Shown here piece by piece: positions 57,664 to 64,000 of a DNA stretch of 64,000 nt. Each line of letters begins with the position of its first letter. Within the stretch, counting starts at the first letter, position 1. The notes beneath the pieces are model-generated. The model was given only the letters and a program-made list of their open reading frames with translations, was not told the DNA's origin and did no database searches. Made by a program: the position numbers and the translations under genes. Source of the stretch: Roseomonas sp. KE2513 (lineage in GTDB: Bacteria > Pseudomonadota > Alphaproteobacteria > Acetobacterales > Acetobacteraceae); NCBI RefSeq assembly GCF_016107305.1, contig NZ_RCVR01000006.1:124001-188000 (forward strand), given 5' to 3'.

Positions 57664-59544
57664 GTGACCTTCACCTCCCTTCTGGCGACATCCCAGGCCA
57701 TCCGCCGCCTTCCCCCCACCACGGCCGACCGCATCGCCGCGGGCGAGGTGGTGGAGCGCCCCGCCGCCGCCGTAAAGGAGCTGGTGGAGAACGCGCTCGA
57801 CGCCGGCGCGCGCCGCGTCACCGTCGCGCTGGAGGGTGGCGGCACCGACCGCATCCTCGTGGAGGACGACGGCGCCGGCATGTCGCCCGCCGACCTCGCC
57901 CTCTGCATCGAGCGCCACGCCACCTCGAAGCTGCCGGACGAGGCGACGCTGTTCCGCATCGCCACCCTCGGCTTCCGGGGGGAGGCGCTGCCTTCCATCG
58001 GCGCCGTCTCCCGCCTGACCATCACCACCCGCCCGCGCGACGGGGAGGCGCACGCCATCGCGGTCGAGGCCGGGCGCGTCGGCGAGGTGATGCCGGCGGC
58101 CGCCCCGCCCGGCACGCGGGTGGAGGTGCGCGACCTGTTTTTCGCCACCCCCGCCCGCCGCAAGTTCCTGAAGACGCCGGGCACCGAAGCCGCCCATGCG
58201 GTGGAGGCGGTGCGGCGCCTCGCCTTCGCCTGGCCGGAGGTCGGCTTCCACGTCACCGTGGACGGCCGCACCGCCCTCGACCTTCCCCCGGCCGACCGCG
58301 CCGGGCGCGCCGGCGCCCTGCTGGGGCGCGACTTCGCGACGGCCTCCGTGCCGGTGGAGGGAAGCTGGCCGGACCTCGTGCTGGAGGGGCTGGCCGGCCT
58401 GCCCACCCATCACCGTGCGACGGCGGCCGAGCAGCACCTCGTGGTCAATCGCCGCCCCGTGCGCGACCCGCTGCTGCGTGCCGCCCTGCGCGTCGCCTAC
58501 CGGGACGTGCTGGCCGCGGGCCGCCACCCCGTCGCCGCCCTCTTCCTTGAGATCCCGCCCGAGGCGGTGGACGTGAACGTCCACCCGATGAAGACCGAGC
58601 TGCGCTTTCGCGATGCCTCCGGCGTGCGTGGGGCGATGATCGCCTCCCTCCGCCGGGCGCTGGGCACGGGCGCCGGGGTGGGCCTGGCCCGCACGGGCTG
58701 GGATTCCAGCAGCACCGCCGCCGACCCCGCCTGGCCCAGCCGCGCCGGCCAGCCCCTGCCCCAGGAGGAAATCCAGGGGGAAGCCAGCGTCACCTGGCCG
58801 GACGGCACCGAAACTCCCACCCGCGCCCCCGGCTTTGCCGAACCGGGCTTTGCATTCACTGCCCCGGCGCCGCGCCCGGTGCAGCCCCGCTTCGCCTTGC
58901 CGCCCGGCGCCCTCTCCGTGCCGGCCGAAGCGCCGCCCCTGCCGTCGGGCAGCGCGGCGGAGGGCCCGCTCGGCCGCCCGCTCGCGCAGCTCCTCGACAC
59001 CTATGTCCTCGCGGAGGCGCCCGACGGCGCCCTCATCCTCGTGGACCAGCACGCGGCGCATGAGCGGCTGACGCATGAGCGCCTCTCGGCCCAGCTCGTG
59101 GCGGGCGGGGTGCGGTCCCAGCCGCTGCTGCTGCCGGCGGTGGTGGACATGCCCGCGGCCGACGCGCTGCGCCTCGCCGGCCGGGCGGAGGACCTCGCGC
59201 GCCTCGGGTTGGAGATCGAGCCCTTCGGCCCCGGCGCCATCCTCGTCCGCGCCCTGCCGGCACTGCTGGGCACGCCGGAGCCGGGGCCGATCCTGGCCGA
59301 TATCGCCGCCGAGCTTGCGGATTGGGAGGAGAGCACCGCGCTGGAGCGCAGGCTGGACGCCGCCGTGGCGCGCCTGGCCTGCCACGGCAGCGTGCGCGCC
59401 GGGCGCCGCCTCAACCCCGCGGAGATGGCCGCCCTGCTGCGGGAGATGGAGGCGACGCCGCGCGCCGCCACCTGCTCGCATGGCCGCCCCACCTTCCTGC
59501 GCCTGGGCGCGGGCGACCTCGCGCGGATGTTCGGCCGGACCTAA
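57664..59544 (+). CDS. mutL: DNA mismatch repair protein MutL
   Basis: A 626-residue GHKL ATPase. IAAGEVVERPAAAVKELVE with NALDAGA gives motif I near residues 20-45, VEDDGAGMSPADLALCIERH the ATP-binding Asp, TLGFRGEALPSIGAVSRL the lid, and DVNVHPMKTELRFRD the end of the transducer domain. After a Pro-rich linker the dimerisation domain has ILVDQHAAHERLTHERL and CHGSVRAGRRLNPAEM. The metal-binding endonuclease motif DQHAxxERxxxE is present in part, as expected in bacteria lacking MutH. GTG start at 57664. Links MutS mismatch recognition to strand removal. Confidence 0.95.
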   Translation: MTFTSLLATSQAIRRLPPTTADRIAAGEVVERPAAAVKELVENALDAGARRVTVALEGGGTDRILVEDDGAGMSPADLALCIERHATSKLPDEATLFRIATLGFRGEALPSIGAVSRLTITTRPRDGEAHAIAVEAGRVGEVMPAAAPPGTRVEVRDLFFATPARRKFLKTPGTEAAHAVEAVRRLAFAWPEVGFHVTVDGRTALDLPPADRAGRAGALLGRDFATASVPVEGSWPDLVLEGLAGLPTHHRATAAEQHLVVNRRPVRDPLLRAALRVAYRDVLAAGRHPVAALFLEIPPEAVDVNVHPMKTELRFRDASGVRGAMIASLRRALGTGAGVGLARTGWDSSSTAADPAWPSRAGQPLPQEEIQGEASVTWPDGTETPTRAPGFAEPGFAFTAPAPRPVQPRFALPPGALSVPAEAPPLPSGSAAEGPLGRPLAQLLDTYVLAEAPDGALILVDQHAAHERLTHERLSAQLVAGGVRSQPLLLPAVVDMPAADALRLAGRAEDLARLGLEIEPFGPGAILVRALPALLGTPEPGPILADIAAELADWEESTALERRLDAAVARLACHGSVRAGRRLNPAEMAALLREMEATPRAATCSHGRPTFLRLGAGDLARMFGRT

Positions 59545-59612
59545 GCAGGCCGCGCGCCACAACCGGGAGCTGGCCCGCGGGTTACCCCAGACAATGTGGG
59601 GAGGGATGCCGG

Positions 59613-60305
59613 ATGGCCGAGGAAGCCGACGGAAGTGCCGGGCGCTCCCGCTTCAGCGCGGAAACGCTCAACAACGTCGTGCAGACGCTCGCCATCATCG
59701 GGGCCGGCGCCTGGGGCGTCTACACCTTCATCTACGAGGCCCGGATCGCCCCCGGCCTTGCACCGCCGAGCGTCTCCGTGACGAGCACGCTGGAGCGGGT
59801 CGGCCACAAGGACGGGCTCGTCGCCATCCGCTCGACCGTCACGCGCCGGAACGTCGGGCAGACCGAGGTTCGCGTGCTCGGCCTCACCTACAACGTCATC
59901 GGCGTGCGGGTGCGCTTCGCGGAGGGCGGCGACTTGCCCTCCGCCCCGCCGGAAAGCGGGGCGGTGGCCCAGGCGCGCGACTACGCGGAGGAGGAGGGCG
60001 AGGTCCTGCTCCGCAACGGCGTGCTCTTCGACGGCGCGTCGGGTGGTCCCTCCGGCCTCAACCCCGGCGAGGCGGTCTCGCGCGACCTTGTCTTCTACGC
60101 GGATCCGGCGCGGTACGACTCCATCCGCTTCCTCGTCGCGCTCTCCTACGCGAAGATGTCGGAGCCGCCGGTGCCGCTGGTGCTCACGCTGCGCGACGGG
60201 CGGATCGCGGCCGTGCCCGGGCCTGGTTGCGGCCCCCAGCCCTCCCGCTGCCAAGCTCTGGCTACAACGGATTTCGGGACGGAGTTCTCCCTGTGGACGC
60301 CGTGA
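59613..60305 (+). CDS. Hypothetical membrane-anchored protein
   Basis: A 230-residue protein with a short cytoplasmic N-terminus (SGRSRFSAETLNNVV) and one membrane segment at about 23-41 (VQTLAIIGAGAWGVYTFIYE). A beta-rich extracytoplasmic domain of about 180 residues follows: PSVSVTSTLERVGHKDGLVA, RSTVTRRNVGQTEVRVLGLT, and late CGPQPSRCQA with two cysteines. The alternating-strand pattern suggests an Ig-like or similar sandwich; I recognise no named family. The ATG at 59613 follows GGGAGGGATGCC. It lies between mutL and the potassium channel without obvious coupling to either. Confidence 0.7.
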   Translation: MAEEADGSAGRSRFSAETLNNVVQTLAIIGAGAWGVYTFIYEARIAPGLAPPSVSVTSTLERVGHKDGLVAIRSTVTRRNVGQTEVRVLGLTYNVIGVRVRFAEGGDLPSAPPESGAVAQARDYAEEEGEVLLRNGVLFDGASGGPSGLNPGEAVSRDLVFYADPARYDSIRFLVALSYAKMSEPPVPLVLTLRDGRIAAVPGPGCGPQPSRCQALATTDFGTEFSLWTP

Positions 60306-60468
60306 CCGCGGGGAAAATGCCGCAAGCCGTAGGCCGCGGTTGCGGTCCTGCCCGCCCCGACTCCACTCTGTGCGGATATCGGGGAGGATGCCGAATGGGC
60401 CTCGTTCCGGCGATGATCCGGGTGGTGGCGGGTAGCGGGCGCCCGCCCGCTGCCGCACGAGCAATGCC

Positions 60469-61284
60469 GTGACGGGGGCGGCCCTGGCGAGCCCGCGGCG
60501 CAGCCTTTCCGGTCACCTGCGTCGCCTGCGCTCCCGCCTCCGCCGCCTCTACGAGGATGACACGCCCTGGGCGCGCCGGGCACGGGATGTGCTGCTCGCC
60601 ACCGATATCAGCATTCTCGTCTTCGTCATCGCTACCTCCTTCCTGCCAGGCCATGCCTGGGTGGAGGTGGTGGACGGCGTGCTCGGACTGCTCCTGCTCG
60701 CCGAATTCACCGCCCGCTTCTTCGCCAGCCGGACACCGCGCCGGGACCTGCTTCACCCCTGGACCTGGGTGGACATGGTGGCGATCGCCTCCTTCCTCGC
60801 GCCCGTGACGGGGGAGGCCTTCGGCTTCCTGCGCGTGCTCCGCCTCCTGCGGGTGCTGCGGCTCTTCCGCGTGCTCGAGCGGCTGCGCGAGGTCTCGCCG
60901 CTCTTCCGGCGCGAGGAGGAGGCCGTCCTGGCCGCGGCGAACCTGATCGTTTTCATCTTCGTCATGACCGGGATGGTCTACGCCACCCAGCACCGTTCCA
61001 ACCCGCACATCACGAACTACGCGGACGCGCTCTACTTCACCATCACCTCGCTGACGACGACCGGCTTCGGGGACATCACCCTCCCGGGCACGACGGGGCG
61101 CATGCTCTCCGTCGTCATCATGCTGGCGGGCGTCACGCTGTTCCTGCGCCTCGCGCAGGCGATGTTCCGCCCCTCCAAGGTGCGCCATGACTGTCCCTCC
61201 TGCGGGCTGATGCGGCACGAGGCGGACGCGGTGCACTGCAAGGCCTGCGGCGTCGTCCTCAACATCCCCGACGAGGGGCGCTGA
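60469..61284 (+). CDS. Voltage-gated potassium channel with C-terminal zinc ribbon
   Basis: A 271-residue six-segment ion channel. S1 is about 40-60, S2 65-85, S3 98-115. S4 has arginines every third residue (R122, R125, R128, R131, R134 in FLRVLRLLRVLRLFRVLERL). S5 is 150-172, the pore helix with the potassium filter TTGFGD at 197-202, and S6 210-232. The C-terminus has CPSCGLMRHE and CKACG (242-260), a four-cysteine zinc ribbon unusual in such small channels. The start is a GTG at 60469. Probable K+ conductance across the inner membrane; the zinc ribbon may gate or tetramerise it. Confidence 0.9.
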   Translation: MTGAALASPRRSLSGHLRRLRSRLRRLYEDDTPWARRARDVLLATDISILVFVIATSFLPGHAWVEVVDGVLGLLLLAEFTARFFASRTPRRDLLHPWTWVDMVAIASFLAPVTGEAFGFLRVLRLLRVLRLFRVLERLREVSPLFRREEEAVLAAANLIVFIFVMTGMVYATQHRSNPHITNYADALYFTITSLTTTGFGDITLPGTTGRMLSVVIMLAGVTLFLRLAQAMFRPSKVRHDCPSCGLMRHEADAVHCKACGVVLNIPDEGR

Positions 61285-61300
61285 AGGCCACGGCGCGGCC

Positions 61301-62446
61301 CTAGTCGACCAGCCAGCGGAAGGAGCGTCGCAGATGCTCCGTTCCGTCGCGCTCGAACCAGCGGCCATGGGCGAAGATCACCCGCTCCGGCCGCAGCGCG
61401 ATGAGGCGGGAGGCCGCGCGTGCCGCCTCGGCCTGCCGCTGCCGCACAATGGCCCGCAGATAGGGCGGCGGCATCCCGTCCGGTGAGAGCACGCCGAAGG
61501 CCCAGGCGATCGGCCGTACCGGCAGCGGCACCTTCGGCGATTCGAGGTTGATGACGAGGTCCGTCAGCACCAGCGTCTCGGTCGGCCGGTGGAACATCGC
61601 CGTCTCCGTGAAGCCGGCGGCGCCCGGCACCGGCACGAGCTGGATCGCGTCCCCCCATTCCGGCGGTGCCGTCCCGGGCAGGTCGTGGTCCAGCCGGAGC
61701 CCGCTGCGCCGCACCTGTCCGCGGGAGCGCAGGCTGGGAGTGGCCCAGGTCGTCGCCTCCGGGCAGGCGTCCGACCAGTCCTTCATGAAGGTCCAGTGGC
61801 CGAAGCTCGGCGCGACGAGGTGCCGCACCGGCCCGATCGCCTCCAGCTCGCCCTTGAGCTTGAGGGAGAAGCGCGTGGGGGAGTGCAGCAGAAGCCCGCC
61901 ATCCGGCAGGCGGATCACCGTCATCCGCGTGCCCAGCACGGCGCCGAGAGCGCCCTCCAACGTGCTGTCCACGATGAAGAGGCCCTCCGCCACGGGCTTG
62001 GGCGTGTCGAGCGGCGGATAGCCGACATGGTGCGCCAGTTCGTGGCTGTCCTGGGCGAGCAGCCGCGCGACCGGCCCGCCCCCCTGGCCCGGCCCCTGCC
62101 GCGGCGACGCACTGCTGATGGCCGTTACCACCAGTTCCGTGATGCCGAGGCCGACGAGAAGCGCGCGGGCCGCGTCCGGCTGCCGCCGCATGGCCAGCCC
62201 TGCCACCAGCAGCGCCGCGCCGCCGGCCGCGTCCAGCGCGAGGTGCTGGCGCATGGAAAGGGCCGGGGTCAGCCCGCCCTCATAATCCGTCAGCGCCGCG
62301 TAGCCCGCGTGATAGGCGCCCGCCGCGCCCAGCAGCCGCGAGACCGGTGGCGGCAGAGCGCGCGAGGCCGAGAGGCCGCCGAGCAGCGCGGCCATGCCAT
62401 AGTCGATCAGCCCGTGCAGCCGGGTGGAGATGATCATCGGGCGCAT
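61301..62446 (-). CDS. Membrane domain fused to a DUF4336 (metallo-beta-lactamase-like) domain
   Basis: A 381-residue two-part protein. Residues 1-125 have four hydrophobic segments (LHGLIDYGMAALLGGLSASR, LLGAAGAYHAGYAALTDYE and others) like small SPW/DUF-type membrane proteins. Residues about 150-381 match DUF4336: EGLFIVDSTLEGALG, DGGLLLHSPTRFSLKLKGEL, RHLVAPSFGHWTFMKDW, FTETAMFHRPTETLVLTDLV and RVIFAHGRWFERDG. The fold is metallo-beta-lactamase-like, but the HxHxDH metal motif is not present. Domain names are from memory. Probably an inner-membrane protein with a cytoplasmic catalytic-like domain; function unknown. Confidence 0.78.
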   Translation of the reverse strand: MRPMIISTRLHGLIDYGMAALLGGLSASRALPPPVSRLLGAAGAYHAGYAALTDYEGGLTPALSMRQHLALDAAGGAALLVAGLAMRRQPDAARALLVGLGITELVVTAISSASPRQGPGQGGGPVARLLAQDSHELAHHVGYPPLDTPKPVAEGLFIVDSTLEGALGAVLGTRMTVIRLPDGGLLLHSPTRFSLKLKGELEAIGPVRHLVAPSFGHWTFMKDWSDACPEATTWATPSLRSRGQVRRSGLRLDHDLPGTAPPEWGDAIQLVPVPGAAGFTETAMFHRPTETLVLTDLVINLESPKVPLPVRPIAWAFGVLSPDGMPPPYLRAIVRQRQAEAARAASRLIALRPERVIFAHGRWFERDGTEHLRRSFRWLVD

Positions 62447-62561
62447 CCGATCCTTGGGGGCCCCGGGAAAACGGGACCGCCGCGGGATGGATGCATTCCA
62501 TGCGAGGAAACGTGGGCGTACGCGAACAGCCGCCGCGCGGGGCGGTTGGAAATGCCCTTCA

Positions 62562-62583
62562 GCCGGCCCGGTCAGGGGCCGGC
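62562..62583 (-). terminator. Candidate hairpin terminator after the small acidic protein gene
   Basis: GCCGGCCC (62562-62569) and GGGCCGGC (62576-62583) form a perfect 8-bp stem with a 6-nt loop, 13 nt past the stop codon at 62597. There is no strong U-run on the minus strand, so efficiency is uncertain. Confidence 0.4.
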
Positions 62584-62596
62584 AGGCAAGGGGGCT

Positions 62597-62836
62597 TCAG
62601 CCCTCCTCCTCGTCGTCGGCGCCGCGCAGGTCGCAGGCGATGACATAGGCCGGGGAACCATCCTCGGCCTCCATCTCCTCGATCAGGTCGATGCCGTAGA
62701 TGTCGATGTCTCCGTCATCCTCCTCGCCGCCGAGCATGATGCCGAGCGCGATGGGGCGGGAGGCATCGAGCTTCTGCAGCTCGGCGATCAGGGCGCCGAC
62801 CGTCATGGTCTCGGTGGCCTGATTGTCGTCGGACAT
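62597..62836 (-). CDS. Small acidic protein of unknown function
   Basis: A 79-residue strongly acidic protein (LGGEEDDGDIDIYGIDLIEE and a GADDEEEG tail). It opens TMTVGALIAELQKLDASRPI, which looks like a short helix found in phage and bacterial hypothetical proteins that use the same start, but I make no family call. The ATG at 62836 has AGGAGCG upstream; a longer in-frame start exists without one. It lies 88 nt after holC on the same strand. No signal peptide, so cytoplasmic. Confidence 0.65.
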   Translation of the reverse strand: MSDDNQATETMTVGALIAELQKLDASRPIALGIMLGGEEDDGDIDIYGIDLIEEMEAEDGSPAYVIACDLRGADDEEEG

Positions 62837-62924
62837 GGGGGTCGCTCCTGAAGGCTGCGCCGATGTGGCAGGCCGCGGGGAAGCGGGCAAGGGGCGGGGA
62901 GCGTGACGGGCGCGTGAACTCGGC

Positions 62925-63371
62925 CTAGTCCCGCTTCATCCAACCGGAGGGGCCCTGCTGCCAGTAGGTCAGCGCGTGCCCGGCCGCCTTGCCCCGACGC
63001 CAGCGGTCCCGCGCCGCCTGCAAGGCCGCCTGATCGTTCCCGTCGAAGAGATCGAAAATGCGGTCGAAGGCCTCGGCGCGCGCTGTCTCAGCCCCGTCGG
63101 CCAGGAAGAGGTGCCGGGCGCCGTTGGGAGCCTCGTCCTCGGTGGTCAGCCAGATCGGCTGGAGGTCGGCATCGCCCGTGATGGGCGTGCCGTGGGGCAG
63201 CCAGTCCGGCTCGGGGCAGAGCCAGAGGGCAGCATCCAGCGCCGCCAGCCGCTCCGGCCCCCCCACCCGCACGACGGCGCGCCCGCCGGTGGCCAGCACG
63301 CGGCCGAGCAGGCGCGGCAGCGCCACCTCCAGCGCCGTGCGGGTCAGGTGGTAGAAGCCAATCTCGCTCAT
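62925..63371 (-). CDS. holC: DNA polymerase III subunit chi
   Basis: A 148-residue HolC. It starts IGFYHLTRTALEVALPRLLG; GGRAVVRVGGPERLAALDAA, LWLCPEPDWLPHGTP and QPIWLTTEDEAPNGARHLFL are conserved family segments; EAFDRIFDLFDGNDQAA precedes the C-terminal helix. It bridges the clamp loader to SSB. The ATG overlaps the pepA stop, so the two are translationally coupled, the usual pepA-holC pairing in alphaproteobacteria. Confidence 0.95.
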   Translation of the reverse strand: MSEIGFYHLTRTALEVALPRLLGRVLATGGRAVVRVGGPERLAALDAALWLCPEPDWLPHGTPITGDADLQPIWLTTEDEAPNGARHLFLADGAETARAEAFDRIFDLFDGNDQAALQAARDRWRRGKAAGHALTYWQQGPSGWMKRD

Positions 63372-64000
63372 CTCTCGAAGCGATCCACGACAAGCCGGTC
63401 GAGCAGCCGCACGCCGAAGCCGCTCGGCCCGGGCGGCAGGGGATAGGCGCCGCTCTCCACGCCCTCCTCGCGCAGGTCCATCCCGGCGATGTCGAGATGC
63501 GCCCAGGGCGCGTCACCCCCCGCGAATTCCCGTAGGAAGGCCGCGGCCTGGCAGGCGTCGGGCAGGAACTTCCCCGCCCATCCCGGCCCCCCGCCGCCGA
63601 CCGGCAGGCAGTGGCGGAGGTCGGCGATGGCGCTGTCGAGGTCGCGGCGGTGCTTCGCCCCGATCGGCATGGGCCAGAGCGGCTCCCCCACCGCATCGCC
63701 TGCCGCCATGAGGGCGTCGCGGAGGATGTCGTCGTTGCTGAAGAGCCCCGCGCGATGGTGGCCGAGGGCCGAGACGATGCTGCCCGTGAGCGTCGCGAGA
63801 TCGATGATGGCGCGCGGCCCCATCCCGCGGGCGTGGTGCAGCGCGTCCGCCAGCACCAGCCGTCCCTCCGCGTCGGTGTCCACCACCTCCACCGTGCGGC
63901 CGGAGGCGGTGCGGAGCACGTCGCCGGGGCGGTAGCTGTCGGCGCCCGTGGCGTTCTCGGCGATGGCCAGCACGGCAACGGCGTGGGTGGGGCTGCGGCG
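63368..64000 (-). CDS. pepA: Leucyl aminopeptidase (M17), N-terminus beyond window edge
   Basis: The C-terminal 210 or so residues of a family M17 aminopeptidase are visible; the reading frame stays open to the window end. VVDTDAEGRLVLADALHHAR contains the conserved (N/D)TDAEGRL metal/bicarbonate motif, IDLATLTGSIVSALGHHRAG the catalytic-domain loop, and APWAHLDIAGMDLREEG the late signature. It hydrolyses N-terminal residues from peptides using two metal ions. The first half, with the nucleotide-like N-domain, lies outside the window. Upstream of, and coupled to, holC. Confidence 0.95.
   Translation of the reverse strand, partial: RRSPTHAVAVLAIAENATGADSYRPGDVLRTASGRTVEVVDTDAEGRLVLADALHHARGMGPRAIIDLATLTGSIVSALGHHRAGLFSNDDILRDALMAAGDAVGEPLWPMPIGAKHRRDLDSAIADLRHCLPVGGGGPGWAGKFLPDACQAAAFLREFAGGDAPWAHLDIAGMDLREEGVESGAYPLPPGPSGFGVRLLDRLVVDRFER

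Noticed and set aside
1-64000. tRNA, rRNA, CRISPR arrays, insertion sequences, prophage
   Set aside because: No T-loop-like GGTTCGAATCC segments, rRNA-like stretches, regularly spaced repeats, or transposase, integrase or capsid proteins were seen on either strand.

Overview
The window reads as chromosomal DNA of a very G+C-rich alphaproteobacterium, most likely an Acetobacteraceae member of the Roseomonas type. This is inferred from gene content, not from any 16S or database match. The markers are the alphaproteobacterial AddB/AddA pair directly after tsaE-amgK-murU, a PmtA-type phospholipid methyltransferase, HolC beside PepA, a perfect EcfG-type general-stress promoter, and two Bug-type tripartite-tricarboxylate transporter binding proteins. 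Genes are dense and often overlap by 1-8 nt. No rRNA, tRNA, CRISPR array, transposase or prophage gene is visible.

Layout. 0-5 kb: a LysR regulator (cut by the window edge) divergent from a quinone-oxidoreductase-like enzyme, a Bug/SDR pair, accA, and a lipoprotein under an EcfG promoter. 5.2-19.2 kb: the most unusual region, a 13-gene saccharide-type cluster in two divergent, translationally coupled blocks. The left block holds an actinobacterial-type inositol-3-phosphate synthase, a histidine phosphatase, two CgeB-like glycosyltransferases and a phosphoribosyltransferase/kinase-like fusion. The right block holds two sugar-nucleotide epimerases, a GT4 and a CgeB-like glycosyltransferase, a methyltransferase, a glycoside-hydrolase-like protein whose barrel order appears circularly permuted, a zinc dehydrogenase and a Gfo/Idh/MocA oxidoreductase. 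A 19-bp perfect AT-rich palindrome lies between the blocks. 19.2-26.4 kb: an IclR regulator with a 15-bp palindromic operator facing a CoA ligase-thiolase-two acyl-CoA dehydrogenases-Bug operon, in the order of pimABCD. 26.7-31.5 kb: a flavin monooxygenase divergent from a MarR regulator, pirin, an L,D-transpeptidase-fold protein and a lipoprotein. 31.5-35.8 kb: a five-gene overlapping operon (ferredoxin-NADP reductase, GST, VOC protein, FkbM methyltransferase, WecA/MraY-like transferase). 36.2-45.1 kb: tsaE, cell-wall recycling kinase and uridylyltransferase (amgK, murU) and addB-addA. 45.3-57.5 kb: a blue-light (LOV) hybrid histidine kinase, pmtA, rnd, an LrgA/LrgB pair, pgi, a GlfT2-like galactofuranosyltransferase, a TonB-dependent receptor and a small cysteine protein. 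57.6-64 kb: mutL, a membrane-anchored unknown, a voltage-gated K+ channel with a zinc ribbon, a membrane/DUF4336 fusion, a small acidic protein, holC and pepA (cut by the window edge).

The three largest gene-free stretches (26.4-26.7, 35.8-36.2 and 45.6-45.9 kb) all carry copies of one palindromic repeat family. Two copies are composite elements of about 230-255 bp in opposite orientation. The clearest working unit is the 5.2-19.2 kb cluster. Its gene set predicts a small inositol- or glycan-type product made in the cytoplasm, because no flippase, polymerase or ABC exporter is present. I know of no characterised pathway with this composition.
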